A DNA stretch of 64,000 nucleotides from Streptomyces zaomyceticus (GCF_014656215.1 NZ_BNBZ01000003.1:398779-462778), one strand, 5' to 3'; counted from the stretch's first letter, positions 16,597 to 25,721 are shown. The notes: generated from the sequence alone by a model not told the origin. Numbers and translations: made by a program.

Positions 16597-18027
16597 TCAG
16601 CCGCGGTCCGGGACGCAGCGGCCGTCCTCGGTGCGGTACTTCCACTGTGCGCCGTCCCGGACGAGCTCCTTCACGGCGCCGACGAACCGCTCGACGTGCT
16701 CGTCGGGCGTACCGGCTCCGAAGCTCACCCGGATGGCGTTGAGCGACCGCTCCCCCGGGGCCGCCTCGGGGGCGCCGCACTCGCCCGGGTCCTGCGGGTC
16801 GCTGCCGAGCAGCGTGCGGACCAGCGGGTGGGCGCAGAAGAGACCGTCGCGGACGCCGATGCCGTACTCGGCGGAGAGCGCGGCGGCGAAGTGGGAGCTG
16901 TTCCAGCCCTCCACGACGAAGGAGATGACGCCGACCCGGGGGGCGTCGTCGCCGAACAGCGAGAGCACCCTGACCTCGGGAACCTCGGCGAGACCTTCCC
17001 GGACCTTGGCGATCAGGTGCCGCTCGCGCTCGACGAGGGAGTCGAAGCCCGCCTCGGTGAGAGCCTTGCAGGCGGAGGCGATCGCGTACACGCCGATGAC
17101 GTTCGGGGAGCCGGCCTCGTGCCGGGCCGCGGTGGTGTGCCACTCCACGTCCACACCGCCGTCGGCCCGGCGGGCCACCTTGCGGGAGGCGCCGCCGCCC
17201 GCGAGGTAGGGCTCGGAGTCCTGCAGCCAGTCGGCGCGGCCCGCGAGGACGCCGGAGCCGAAGGGCGCGTAGAGCTTGTGCCCGGAGAAGGCGATCCAGT
17301 CCACGTCGAGCTCCTGCACGGAGACCGGGTGGTGGGGCGCCAGCTGGGCGGCGTCGAGCACGATCCGGGCGCCGTGGGCGTGGGCGGCGGCGGCGAGTTC
17401 CTTCACCGGCCACAGCTCACCGGTGACGTTGGAGGCGCCGGTGACGCAGACGAGGGCGGGACCGTACGGGTCGCGGTCGGCGAGGGCGTGCTCCAGGGTG
17501 GCGACGGCCTGCTCCGGGGTGCGCGGCGCGTTGAGGTAGGTGACGCGGGCGTCCCTCCAGGGCAGCAGCGAAGCGTGGTGCTCGGTCTCGAAGACGAAGA
17601 CCTCGCAACCGGCGGGGAGCGTGGCGGCGAGCAGGTTGAGCGAGTCGGTGGTGGAGCGGGTGAAGACGACCTGGTCGCCGGGGCGGCAGTCGAGGAACTC
17701 GGCGACGGTGACCCGGCTGTTCTCGAAGAGGTCGGTGGAGAGCTGGGAGAGGTAGCCGGCGCCGCGGTGGACGCTGCCGTAGTAGGGGGCGTACGCGGCG
17801 ACGTCGTCCCAGACCCGCTGGAGGGCCGGTGCGCTGGCCGCGTAGTCGAGCGCCGCGTAGGTCACCTCGCCGCCGGTGACGAGCGGGACGGTGACGTCCC
17901 GGCCGAGGACGGGCAGCGGGGCGGCGCAGCAGGGGTCGGCGGACTCGGCGGTCACGGTCTCGACGGCGGCGACGGTCTCGGCGGCGGCGACGGTGGTGGC
18001 GGTGGCGACGTCAGGGCGTGCGGACAT
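16597..18027 (-). CDS. Class V aminotransferase / cysteine desulfurase-like enzyme
   Basis: This 476-residue fold-type I PLP enzyme has the cofactor lysine in FSGHKLYAP (Lys251), DAAQLAPHHP for the pyridine-nitrogen Asp, and FETEHHASLLPW for substrate binding. Near the C-terminus, GVRDGLFCAHPLV aligns with the catalytic-Cys loop of SufS/CsdA enzymes, so cysteine desulfurase or a related lyase activity is likely. The N-terminal about 30 residues are low-complexity Ala/Thr/Val and may be non-essential. GGGAGA precedes the ATG. The leader contains a SAM-IV riboswitch and its terminator, so the enzyme belongs to sulfur or methionine metabolism and should be shut off when SAM is high. An exact substrate cannot be assigned. 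Confidence 0.85.
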   Translation of the reverse strand: MSARPDVATATTVAAAETVAAVETVTAESADPCCAAPLPVLGRDVTVPLVTGGEVTYAALDYAASAPALQRVWDDVAAYAPYYGSVHRGAGYLSQLSTDLFENSRVTVAEFLDCRPGDQVVFTRSTTDSLNLLAATLPAGCEVFVFETEHHASLLPWRDARVTYLNAPRTPEQAVATLEHALADRDPYGPALVCVTGASNVTGELWPVKELAAAAHAHGARIVLDAAQLAPHHPVSVQELDVDWIAFSGHKLYAPFGSGVLAGRADWLQDSEPYLAGGGASRKVARRADGGVDVEWHTTAARHEAGSPNVIGVYAIASACKALTEAGFDSLVERERHLIAKVREGLAEVPEVRVLSLFGDDAPRVGVISFVVEGWNSSHFAAALSAEYGIGVRDGLFCAHPLVRTLLGSDPQDPGECGAPEAAPGERSLNAIRVSFGAGTPDEHVERFVGAVKELVRDGAQWKYRTEDGRCVPDRG

Positions 18028-18195
18028 GGCGGTATCTCCCGGCGGGCGGTGCGGAATGGCTTCGGTGATCCCGTACGCGGCCGAGTACGGCGGGGTACGG
18101 GTGATGCCTCGGAAGACATGGGGGTACGCGAAAGTGACCCTGATCCGAGGGTGAAGTGGGGGCGTATTCGCCCTATCGCATTCGCTTGCTCACGG

Positions 18196-18235
18196 AAAAA
18201 GCTCCTCGAGAGACCAGGACCCCTGGTGTTCGAGG
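18196..18235 (-). terminator. Riboswitch-controlled terminator
   Basis: Immediately after the SAM-IV aptamer, the minus strand forms a hairpin: CCTCGA pairs with TCGAGG and, inside it, ACCAGG pairs with CCTGGT, followed by a T run (A run at 18196-18200 on the plus strand). The 5' arm directly abuts the aptamer's 3' end, consistent with a SAM-dependent switch. Confidence 0.75.
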
Positions 18236-18352
18236 GGTCCGCGCTTGCCGTAGACCTCGCTGCCTACGGCCTGGTCATCACCCGGGGCACCCCGCCACGG
18301 ACGGAGGGTTGCCGGACAGCAAGCCGGGGCCAAAACGCTGTCACTCGTGACC
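18235..18352 (-). ncRNA. SAM-IV riboswitch aptamer
   Basis: On the minus strand the RNA begins GGTCACGAGTGACAGCG and contains CCCCGGCTTGCTGTCCGGCA, AACCCTCC, GGGGTGCCCCGGGTGATGACC and GGCAAGCGCGGACCCC. These blocks match the SAM-IV riboswitch sequence I know from actinobacteria (119 nt in the Mycobacterium example). GGTCA at the 5' end pairs with TGACC to form P1. SAM-IV binds S-adenosylmethionine with an S-box-like core but different peripheral helices. It lies upstream of the cysteine-desulfurase-like gene, and a terminator follows it. Confidence 0.9.
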
Positions 18353-18388
18353 TGTAGAGCATCCTGCCACATGATCGCCGAAGCGCAA

Positions 18389-18417
18389 GACCCCGGTCCG
18401 CATGCTGGACCGGGGTC
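18389..18417 (-). terminator. Terminator after trpD
   Basis: An 11-bp perfect stem pairs 18389-18399 with 18407-18417 around a 7-nt loop. It separates trpD from the riboswitch leader. Confidence 0.75.
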
Positions 18418-18439
18418 GGGGTGAATCCCGCGCGGAACG

Positions 18440-19504
18440 CTAGGCGTTGCTGACGGCGACCCAGCGTTCCAGGGCCCGGCGGGCCTCACCGGAGTCGATC
18501 GCCTCCGCGGCCTGTTCGATGCCCGCGCGGATCTGCTCCACCAGGGTGCCCTCCCCCGGCGCGAGGGCGGTCAGCGCCGCCGCGGAGTTGAGCAGCACGG
18601 CGTCCCGGACCGGACCGGTCTCCGCCGCGAGCAGCCGGCGGGCGACGTCGGCGTTGAAGGAGGCGTCGGCGCCGCGCAGGGCCTCCACCGGGACGAGGTC
18701 GATGCCGACGTCCCGGGGGTCGAAGGCCTCCTCCCGCACCGAGCCGTCGCGGACCACCCAGACCCGCGACGTGGCCGTGGTGGTCAGCTCGTCCAGACCG
18801 TCGTCGCCGCGGAAGACCAGCGCGGAGGAACCGCGCTCGGCGAGCACCCCGGCCATGATGGGGGCCATCCGGGCGTCGGCGACACCGGTGGCCTGGGCCC
18901 TGACCCGGGCCGGGTTGGTGAGCGGACCGAGGAAGTTGAAGGTGGTCCGGATGCCCAGCTCCTTGCGGGCGGCGGCGACGTGCCGCAGCGCCGGGTGGAA
19001 CTTCACCGCGAAGCAGAAGGTGATCCCGGCCTCCTCGGCGACCTCGGCGACCCGCCGCGGGGTCAGCTCCAGGTTGACGCCGAGCTTCTCCAGGACGTCG
19101 GAGGCGCCGGAGGCCGAGGACGCGGCCCGGTTGCCGTGCTTGACGACCTTGGCGCCGGTGCCGGCGACGACGATCGCGGACATCGTGGAGATGTTGACGG
19201 TCTTGGCGCCGTCGCCGCCGGTGCCGACGATGTCGACGGAGGGGCCGGGCACGTCGATCGTGTTGGCGTGCTCGTACATGGTGCGGACGAGGCCGGTGAT
19301 CTCGTCGACGGTCTCGCCCTTGGCACGCAGGGCGACCGCGAAGCCGGCGATCTGGGCGTCGGTGGCCTCGCCGCGCAGGATCCGGTCCATCGCCCAGGCG
19401 GTGTCCTCGGCGCTCTGGTCGCGGCCGGTGAGCAGACCTTCGAGCACGACGGGCCAGGAGCGGCCCGCCGACGTAGGTCCTCCAGCGGGGGTCGCAGCGC
19501 TCAT
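18440..19504 (-). CDS. trpD: Anthranilate phosphoribosyltransferase
   Basis: This 354-residue enzyme transfers phosphoribose from PRPP to anthranilate, the second committed step of tryptophan synthesis. It has the glycine-rich PRPP loop [39 protein letters not shown], and [32 protein letters not shown], all standard TrpD motifs. The ATG at 19504 is preceded by AGGAGCTG. No other trp genes are nearby. The same isolated location next to qcr/cta genes occurs in M. tuberculosis (Rv2192c). Confidence 0.96.
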   Translation of the reverse strand: MSAATPAGGPTSAGRSWPVVLEGLLTGRDQSAEDTAWAMDRILRGEATDAQIAGFAVALRAKGETVDEITGLVRTMYEHANTIDVPGPSVDIVGTGGDGAKTVNISTMSAIVVAGTGAKVVKHGNRAASSASGASDVLEKLGVNLELTPRRVAEVAEEAGITFCFAVKFHPALRHVAAARKELGIRTTFNFLGPLTNPARVRAQATGVADARMAPIMAGVLAERGSSALVFRGDDGLDELTTTATSRVWVVRDGSVREEAFDPRDVGIDLVPVEALRGADASFNADVARRLLAAETGPVRDAVLLNSAAALTALAPGEGTLVEQIRAGIEQAAEAIDSGEARRALERWVAVSNA

Positions 19505-19567
19505 GGCAGCTCCTGGTCAGTCCGTAGTGGATACGGCCCCACCCTATCGACCCCCGGGGACGGCGAA

Positions 19568-19596
19568 GAGCCCCGTCCATCGAATGGACGGGGCTC
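19568..19596 (-). terminator. Terminator after qcrB
   Basis: A perfect 13-bp stem pairs 19568-19580 with 19584-19596 around CGA. It ends the ctaE-qcrC-qcrA-qcrB operon. Confidence 0.85.
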
Positions 19597-19636
19597 TCAC
19601 CGTGGCGACTTTCCGGAAAGTCGGGGGTTCAGGCGA

Positions 19637-21259
19637 TCAGTGGTGGCCGTGGCCGCTCTGGATCTCCTTGTACTCCTCGACCGTGGGCTTGGCGACCTGG
19701 TTGTCGTCCGCGTAGTAGCCCTTGTTGAGCTTGACCCGGAGCTTCTCGATGCGCCCGATCTTGCGCTCGACACCGTTCTCGTCGACGGCCGGCGGAAGCT
19801 CCGCGGCGGCGTACTGCTCGTGCGCCGTGAGGCGGTGCAGCTCGCCCTGGCTGAGCGGCTGGTGGATCTCGACGAACTCACCGTGCGGCAGGCGCTTGAT
19901 GATGCCGGACTCGCGACCGTGCAGCACCTTCTCCTTGTCGCGGCGCTGGAGGCCGAGGCAGATCCGCTTGGTGACGATGAACGCGATGACCGGGCCGACG
20001 AAGAAGAAGATCCGCACGAACCAGGTGATCGAGTTGAGCGACAGGTGGAAGTGGGTCGCCCAGAGGTCGTTTCCACCACCCACGAGCATGATCATGTACG
20101 CGGTGATCCAGGCGACACCGAAACCGGTGCGCGTCGGAGCGTTGCGCGGGCGCTGCGCGATGTGGTGCTCGCGCTTGTCGCCGGTGATCCACGACTCGAT
20201 GAACGGGTACACCGCGATCGCCGCGAGGACCGCCGGGAAGATCGCCAGCGGGATCATCACACCGAGGACCAGCGTGTGGCCCCAGAGGTTGATCTCCCAG
20301 CCCGGCATGACACGGATCAGACCCTCGGCGAAGCCCATGTACCAGTCGGGCTGGGCGCCGGTGGACACCTGGTCCGGGCGGTACGGGCCGAGGGCCCAGA
20401 TCGGGTTGATCGAGGCGATCGCGGAGATGACCGCGATGACACCGAAGACCAGGAAGAAGAAGCCTCCGGCCTTGGCCATGTAGACCGGCAGCAGCGGCAT
20501 GCCCACGACGTTCTTGTTCGTGCGGCCGGGGCCCTCGAACTGCGTGTGCTTGTGGAAGAACACCAGGATGAGGTGGGCCACCACGAGGCCGAGCATGATG
20601 CCGGGCAGCAGCAGGATGTGGGCCGAGTAGAACCGGGCCACGAAGTCGCCGCCGGGGAACTCCCCGCCGAACAGGAACATCGACAGGTACGTGCCGATGA
20701 CCGGCACGGACAGGATCGCGCCCTGCATGAAGCGGACACCGGTGCCGGAGAGCAGGTCGTCCGGGAGCGAGTAACCGGTGAAACCGGTGAACATGCCCAG
20801 GAAGAACAGCAGGAAGCCGAACAGCCAGTTGATCTCACGGGGCTTGCGGAACGCACCCGTGAAGAACACGCGCATCATGTGCACGAACATGCCGGCGAGG
20901 AAGATCAGCGCCGCCCAGTGGTGGATCTGCCGGATGAGCAGACCACCGCGCACCTCGAACGAGATGTGCATGGTCGAGTTGAACGCCTCGGACATCAGCT
21001 GTCCCTGGAGCGGGACGTACGGTCCGACGTACTCCACCTCGTTCATCGACGGGTGGAAGAACATCGTCAGATAGACGCCCGTCAGGATGATGATGAGGAA
21101 GCTGTAGAGGCAGATCTCGCCCAGCATGAAGGACCAGTGGTCCGGGAAGATCTTCCGCATGTTGGCCTTGGCCAGCGTGTAGATCCCCAGGCGACCGTCG
21201 GCCCAGTCGGCCACCCGCTCACCGGCGGGTGCCTTCTTGGTATCGGTCACGGTGCTCAT
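19637..21259 (-). CDS. qcrB: Cytochrome bc1 complex cytochrome b subunit
   Basis: This 540-residue subunit binds the two b hemes and menaquinol at the core of the actinobacterial bcc-aa3 supercomplex. The first helices contain GEICLYSFLIIILTGVYL and the heme-ligand His in SFEVRGGLLIRQIHHWAAL and FYSAHILLLPGIMLGLVVAHLILVFFHKH. The quinone-site motif is close to IWALGPYRPDQVSTGAQPDWYMGFAEG (PDWY). The protein is longer than mitochondrial cytochrome b, with an extended hydrophilic C-terminus ending SGHGHH, as is usual in actinobacteria. The ATG at 21259 overlaps the qcrA stop by 4 bp; the longer open frame upstream lies inside qcrA. Confidence 0.96.
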   Translation of the reverse strand: MSTVTDTKKAPAGERVADWADGRLGIYTLAKANMRKIFPDHWSFMLGEICLYSFLIIILTGVYLTMFFHPSMNEVEYVGPYVPLQGQLMSEAFNSTMHISFEVRGGLLIRQIHHWAALIFLAGMFVHMMRVFFTGAFRKPREINWLFGFLLFFLGMFTGFTGYSLPDDLLSGTGVRFMQGAILSVPVIGTYLSMFLFGGEFPGGDFVARFYSAHILLLPGIMLGLVVAHLILVFFHKHTQFEGPGRTNKNVVGMPLLPVYMAKAGGFFFLVFGVIAVISAIASINPIWALGPYRPDQVSTGAQPDWYMGFAEGLIRVMPGWEINLWGHTLVLGVMIPLAIFPAVLAAIAVYPFIESWITGDKREHHIAQRPRNAPTRTGFGVAWITAYMIMLVGGGNDLWATHFHLSLNSITWFVRIFFFVGPVIAFIVTKRICLGLQRRDKEKVLHGRESGIIKRLPHGEFVEIHQPLSQGELHRLTAHEQYAAAELPPAVDENGVERKIGRIEKLRVKLNKGYYADDNQVAKPTVEEYKEIQSGHGHH

Positions 21260-22308
21260 CCGCGCTCCCAGAAGGAAGGACCGACGGGCTCGTCGAAGTC
21301 GCCGAGCGCCTCCAGGAAGCCCTTGTCGTTCACGCCGATCCGCAGCTGCGGGAGGGCGTGACCGGCCGGGCCGAAGATGACGCGGGCGCCGTCGGAGAGG
21401 TCGAAGGTGGACTGGTGGCACGGGCAGAGGACGTGGTGCGTCTGCTGCTCGTACAGGGAGATCGGGCAGCCCACGTGGGTGCAGATCTTCGAGAACGCGA
21501 CGATGCCCTCGTGCGACCACTCGAGCTCGCGCTTGTCCTTGATGTCCTCCGGCTGGATCCGGACGATCATCAGGGCGGCCTTGGCGATCTCGGTCTGGAA
21601 GTGGTGGTCGTGCTCCGAGAGGCCCTCGGGCATCGCGAAGGTCAGCGAACCGACCGCGACGTCCTCGGGACGAAGCGGCTCGTGCGTGTTCATGTTGATG
21701 AGCTGAAGGCCCTTGGTCCACATGGTGGTCCGGAGCTTCTTCTCGGGCAGCGGGCCCATGTCACGCAGCAGGACGATGCCGGAGAGCGGTACCAGCGACA
21801 GCGCGCCGAACATCGTGTTGCGGATGAGCTTGCGGCGGCCCATGCCCGACTCGGCGGCACCGGCCGCGAAGTCCGACATGACCTTCGCCTTGGTCTCGGC
21901 GTCGGCCGCGATCGGGTGACGCTCGTCCGCGATCTCGACGTCGGACATCAGGGTGCGGGCCCAGTGGACCGCGCCCGCGCCGATGAAGAAGAGGGCGAGA
22001 CCGAGGGTCCAGCCGAGCGCGAAGTTGAGCGCGGACACCCGGCCGAAGGGCCAGATGTACACGATCTTGTCGACCGGGAAGATCACGTACGAGGCGATGA
22101 AGCCGACGGTGGCCAGCATCGACAGCGTGAACATGAAGGCGACCGCGCGCTCGGACCGACGGGCGGCCCGCTCGTCGATGTCCTGGATGCGGGGCTTGTG
22201 GGGCGGGAGGCCCGGGTCGGCGAACGGGTCGTCGGCGACCATCACCGCGCCGTGCGCGGTGTCCTGCCCTGCCGGCAGGTTCTCTTCTGGAATCTCTTGG
22301 CTACTCAT
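21256..22308 (-). CDS. qcrA: Cytochrome bc1 complex Rieske iron-sulfur subunit
   Basis: This 350-residue protein has three N-terminal membrane segments, as usual in actinobacteria (AVAFMFTLSMLATVGFIASYVIF, ALNFALGWTLGLALFFIGAGAV, and one around FGALSLVPLSGIVLL), then a Rieske domain. The [2Fe-2S] ligands lie in CTHVGCPISLYE and CPCHQSTFD, each giving one Cys and one His. It carries electrons from menaquinol to the diheme cytochrome c subunit. It overlaps qcrC upstream and qcrB downstream by 4 bp each, a fully coupled operon. Confidence 0.96.
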   Translation of the reverse strand: MSSQEIPEENLPAGQDTAHGAVMVADDPFADPGLPPHKPRIQDIDERAARRSERAVAFMFTLSMLATVGFIASYVIFPVDKIVYIWPFGRVSALNFALGWTLGLALFFIGAGAVHWARTLMSDVEIADERHPIAADAETKAKVMSDFAAGAAESGMGRRKLIRNTMFGALSLVPLSGIVLLRDMGPLPEKKLRTTMWTKGLQLINMNTHEPLRPEDVAVGSLTFAMPEGLSEHDHHFQTEIAKAALMIVRIQPEDIKDKRELEWSHEGIVAFSKICTHVGCPISLYEQQTHHVLCPCHQSTFDLSDGARVIFGPAGHALPQLRIGVNDKGFLEALGDFDEPVGPSFWERG

Positions 22309-23114
22309 GACTTCTTGGCCTTAGCGGTGTGGGCCGCGACCCAGATGGCAACTGCGATCAGCGCGCCCAGGCCGAAGACCCAGGCGAACAGGCCCTCGGA
22401 GACGGGACCGAGGCCACCGAGCGAGAGACCGCCCGGGCTGTCGGCCTTGTCACCGTTGACGGCCTGGACGTACGCGATGATGTCCTTCTTCTCCTTCTCC
22501 GGCATCGTCGAGTCCGGGAAGGAGGGCATGTTCTGCGGGCCGGTCTGCATGGCCTCGAACAGGTGCTTCGGGCTCACGCCTTCGAGGCTGGGGGCGTACT
22601 TGCCGTAGGTCAGCGCGCCACCCTCACCGGTGAAGTTGTGGCACTGGGCACAGTTGGTGCGGAACAGCTCGCCACCCTTGGCGATGTCGGCACCGTCAGG
22701 GCTGTACTGGCTTTCGGTCGGCGTGATCGGGCCGGCACCGAGAGAGGCGACGTACGCCGCGAGCTGATCGATCTCAGCCTGCGAGTAGATGACCTTCTTC
22801 TTCGGGACCTGGGCGCCCGGCTGCTGGGCCGGCATGCGACCCGTGCCGACCTGGAAGTCGACGGCGGCCGAACCGACGCCTACGAGGGACGGGCCGTCAG
22901 TGGTGCCCTGACCGCCGGTTCCGTGGCAGCTGGCGCAGCCGACGGAGTAGAGCTTCTTGCCCTCCTCGATGGCGAGGGACTGGGCGGTTTCATCGGCCTT
23001 CGCCGTGCCCGCGGGCGCGAACGCGGCGTACAGCCCCCCAGTGGCCGCCAGCGCGAGAAGTAGGACGACGACCGCCGCCAGCGGATGGCGTCGTCGTGCG
23101 GAGAGCTTTTTCAC
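22305..23114 (-). CDS. qcrC: Cytochrome bc1 complex diheme cytochrome c subunit
   Basis: This 269-residue protein has an N-terminal membrane anchor (HPLAAVVVLLLALAATGGLYAAF), two heme c sites, CASCH and CAQCH, and a C-terminal membrane helix (LFAWVFGLGALIAVAIWVAAH). The two heme domains replace a soluble cytochrome c and pass electrons directly to the aa3 oxidase. The start is a GTG at 23114. It lies 74 bp after ctaE and overlaps qcrA. Confidence 0.96.
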   Translation of the reverse strand: MKKLSARRRHPLAAVVVLLLALAATGGLYAAFAPAGTAKADETAQSLAIEEGKKLYSVGCASCHGTGGQGTTDGPSLVGVGSAAVDFQVGTGRMPAQQPGAQVPKKKVIYSQAEIDQLAAYVASLGAGPITPTESQYSPDGADIAKGGELFRTNCAQCHNFTGEGGALTYGKYAPSLEGVSPKHLFEAMQTGPQNMPSFPDSTMPEKEKKDIIAYVQAVNGDKADSPGGLSLGGLGPVSEGLFAWVFGLGALIAVAIWVAAHTAKAKKS

Positions 23115-23188
23115 GGATTACCCCGGTGTCAGGATCTTCTGCGTCGATGCTTGCTGGATGTCTCGGTCCGCCGTGACGGCGGCGCCGA

Positions 23189-23809
23189 TTACTTGATCAT
23201 GTAGATCGTGGCGAAGAGGCCGATCCAGACGACATCGACGAAGTGCCAGTAGTAGGACACGACGATGGCGGCGGTTGCCTGCTCGTGAGTGAACCTCTTG
23301 GCGGCGTACGTCCGGCCGAGGACCAGCAGGAAGGCGATGAGTCCGCCCGTCACATGCAGGCCGTGGAAGCCGGTGGTCAGGTAGAACACGGAGCCGTACG
23401 GGTCCGACGAGAGCGAGAGGCCCTCGTGCTTCACCAGCTCGGTGTACTCGAAGACCTGCCCGCCGATGAAGATCGAACCCATCACGAACGTGATGATGAA
23501 CCACGACCGGAGCTTCTTCACGTCGCCCCGCTCGGCGGCGAAGACGCCGAGCTGGCAGGTGAGGGAGGAGAGCACCAGGATCGTGGTGTTGGTCGCCGAG
23601 AACGGGAAGTTCAAGGCATCTGCCTTTTCCGCCCAGAACTCGGCACCCATCACTGATCGCAGGGTGAAGTACATCGCGAAGAGGGCCGCGAAGAACATCA
23701 GCTCGGAGCTCAACCAGATGATGGTTCCGACGCTGGTGAGGTTCGGTCGATTGACCGACGGGTGCGCGTGCCCTGTTTCTACTGTCGTTACTGTCGCCAC
23801 GACCGACAT
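23189..23809 (-). CDS. ctaE: Cytochrome c oxidase subunit III
   Basis: This 206-residue polytopic protein is subunit III of the aa3 oxidase, which stabilises subunit I. Family features include [43 protein letters not shown] and [21 protein letters not shown]. It is the first gene of the ctaE-qcrC-qcrA-qcrB operon. There is no ribosome binding site before the ATG, and a 21-bp perfect palindrome (23800-23820) covers the start codon. Confidence 0.95.
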   Translation of the reverse strand: MSVVATVTTVETGHAHPSVNRPNLTSVGTIIWLSSELMFFAALFAMYFTLRSVMGAEFWAEKADALNFPFSATNTTILVLSSLTCQLGVFAAERGDVKKLRSWFIITFVMGSIFIGGQVFEYTELVKHEGLSLSSDPYGSVFYLTTGFHGLHVTGGLIAFLLVLGRTYAAKRFTHEQATAAIVVSYYWHFVDVVWIGLFATIYMIK

Positions 23810-23820
23810 TATGTCGGTCG
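23800..23820. promoter_or_regulatory. 21-bp palindrome over the ctaE start codon
   Basis: CGACCGACAT-T-ATGTCGGTCG is a perfect inverted repeat with 10-bp arms around one central base. The ctaE ATG (23807-23809 on the plus coordinates) lies inside it. It could be an operator for a regulator of the terminal respiratory branch or an RNA hairpin that limits ribosome access. Confidence 0.6.
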
Positions 23821-24010
23821 CTTATCCCGCCCTCACTCCGGGGGGTGCCGTTCGGAGTGTCAGAGGGGTGTGTCAGGCCCGAACGGCCCAGCCCGAGGCT
23901 CCCCCGGCACCCTTCGAACAGGTGTTGAACGGGTGTTGACGGAGTGTGGACCGGAGTAGCATCCGCGCATCGGTCGACGACGACCACCCGCCTTCCCAGC
24001 CGGAGGAACG

Positions 24011-24412
24011 ATGCAGTCGAGTGCCACGGTCCTGGTCTACAGCGACGACGCGAACACCCGCGAGCAGGTACGGCTGGCGGCCGGGCGCAGGCCCGCGTCC
24101 GACGTTCCCCCGGTGGAGTTCGTGGAGTGCGCGACGCTTCCCGCGGTCCTGAAGCGTCTGGACGAGGGCGGCATCGACGTGTGCGTCCTGGACGGCGAGG
24201 CGGTGCCCGCCGGCGGCATGGGCGTCTGCCGGCAGATCAAGGACGAGGTCTTCCACTGCCCGCCCGTGCTGCTGCTCATCGGACGCCCGCAGGACGCCTG
24301 GCTGGCCACCTGGAGCCGCGCGGACGCCGCTGTCACCCTTCCGGTCGAACCGGTCGAGTTCGCGGCGTCCCTGGCGGCCCTGATCCGCTCGCGCCTGTCG
24401 ATCGACGCGTGA
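24011..24412 (+). CDS. Orphan receiver-like (pseudo-response-regulator) protein
   Basis: This 133-residue protein has the shape of a lone CheY-like receiver domain: VLVYSDDANTREQV (first strand with acidic residues), VCVLDGEAVPAGGMGVCRQIKDE (phosphoacceptor-type Asp after strand 3), VLLLIGRPQD, and AVTLPVEPVEFAASLAALIR. The usual Lys after strand 5 (KP motif) is missing, with TLPVEP instead, so normal phosphorylation-driven switching is doubtful. No output domain or kinase is next to it. It lies between the ctaE-qcrCAB operon and an L,D-transpeptidase and has TTGACG and TAGCAT upstream with a short 15-bp spacer. Confidence 0.7.
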   Translation: MQSSATVLVYSDDANTREQVRLAAGRRPASDVPPVEFVECATLPAVLKRLDEGGIDVCVLDGEAVPAGGMGVCRQIKDEVFHCPPVLLLIGRPQDAWLATWSRADAAVTLPVEPVEFAASLAALIRSRLSIDA

Positions 24413-24417
24413 GCTGA

Positions 24418-25671
24418 TCAGATCGACGGCCTGAGGCGGGCCTTCTCGGTGGTGGCGACCGGGCTTCCGGTGGCTTCCACCAGGGCGCTGCCCTGACGCC
24501 ACTTGGCCCACTCCAGGTTCCAGTCGCCGAAGCCGTTGCCGAAGGTGTCCATCGTGTTGCCGTAGCTGTTGACGACGCGGACGATGTCGCCGGCGCGGAC
24601 GGTCTCGTAGAACCAGGCCGCGTTGCCGGTCGACATGCCGACACAGCCGTGGCTGACGTTCGCCACGCCCTGGGAGCCCACGGACCAGGGCGCGGCGTGG
24701 ACGTACTCGCCGCTCCAGGTGACCCGGGTCGCGTAGTAGACGGGCAGGTCGTACGACTCGGAGCTGCCCTCCGCGATGCCGATGCTGGTGCCCCGCATCC
24801 GGACGTAGTACTCCTTGCCGAGGATCACTTTGATGCCGTTTCGGGTGGAGAAGCCCGGCTTGCCGGTGGTCACCGGAATGGTATTGATCACTTCTCCGTT
24901 GCGCCGAACGGTCATGTAGTGCGACCCGGCGTCCGCGACGGCCTCGATCCGGTCGCCGATGGTGAGCTTCAGCGGCGCGGAGGCGCCGCCGTAGAGCTTG
25001 TCGCCGACCTTGAGACCGTCCAGGTTGCCGGTCACCGTGACGCGCGCCCCGGCGGGCCAGTACTCCTTCGGGCGGAAGTGCAGCTTCTTGTCGTCCACCC
25101 AGTACCAGGAGCCCTCGACGGAGGGCGTGGAACGGACCTTGAGGGCCCGCTCGACTATCGCGCGTGACGCGCGGTCCTTGACGGCGAGACTGAGGTCGGC
25201 CGTGATGGGCTGTCCGACGCCGTAGGTGCCCGCCTCCGGCCCGAAGGTCGCGGTGAGCGCCCGTTTGGCCGGGGCCGTCTCGAAAGTGAACGTACGGGCA
25301 CCTGGGGCGCCGTCCTCGTCCTCCGTCGCGACCCGGACGGTGTAGGTCGCTCCGGCCGCCAGGGAGGCCGTGGAGCGCCAGCGCTGCCCGTCCGCGGTGA
25401 GTTCGCCCGCCAGATGGCGGCCCGAGGCGTCGGTGGCGGTGACGTCGGTGATGCGCCCGTCGTCACCCTTGGTGGTGACCTCCAGGGGCTTCTCCGGGTC
25501 CGCCTTGGCACCGTCGGCGGGAGCGCTGACCGCGACCTGGTCGGCCGCGTCGTAGGCCCTCGCCGACAGCGGGTGGCCGTCCGGGCCCGCACAGGCGACG
25601 GCGCCCGCGGTGACGGTGAGGGCCAGAAGAGTGCAGCTCAGAACAGTCCGAATGCGCGGCGTGTCGTTCAT
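24418..25671 (-). CDS. Lipoprotein L,D-transpeptidase (Ldt) with Ig-like domains
   Basis: This 417-residue protein has a lipobox AVAC (Cys27), two Ig-like domains (about residues 45-240), and a YkuD catalytic domain with HAAPWSVGSQGVANVSHGCVGM. His325, His341 and Cys343 form the expected active site. These enzymes make 3-3 crosslinks between peptidoglycan stem peptides outside the membrane, using carbapenem-sensitive chemistry. The domain plan matches the LdtMt2-type enzymes. It begins with an ATG and converges on the receiver-like gene, with 5 bp between the stops. Confidence 0.94.
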   Translation of the reverse strand: MNDTPRIRTVLSCTLLALTVTAGAVACAGPDGHPLSARAYDAADQVAVSAPADGAKADPEKPLEVTTKGDDGRITDVTATDASGRHLAGELTADGQRWRSTASLAAGATYTVRVATEDEDGAPGARTFTFETAPAKRALTATFGPEAGTYGVGQPITADLSLAVKDRASRAIVERALKVRSTPSVEGSWYWVDDKKLHFRPKEYWPAGARVTVTGNLDGLKVGDKLYGGASAPLKLTIGDRIEAVADAGSHYMTVRRNGEVINTIPVTTGKPGFSTRNGIKVILGKEYYVRMRGTSIGIAEGSSESYDLPVYYATRVTWSGEYVHAAPWSVGSQGVANVSHGCVGMSTGNAAWFYETVRAGDIVRVVNSYGNTMDTFGNGFGDWNLEWAKWRQGSALVEATGSPVATTEKARLRPSI

Positions 25672-25721
25672 GACTTCACGCTAAGGACAATCCTCGGCAC
25701 CAGCGCGTCGAGTGCTGCAAA

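Noticed and set aside
18028..18195. Additional small gene between the riboswitch terminator and the aminotransferase
   Set aside because: Short frames occur but have no ribosome binding site; the stretch is best read as the downstream part of the leader.
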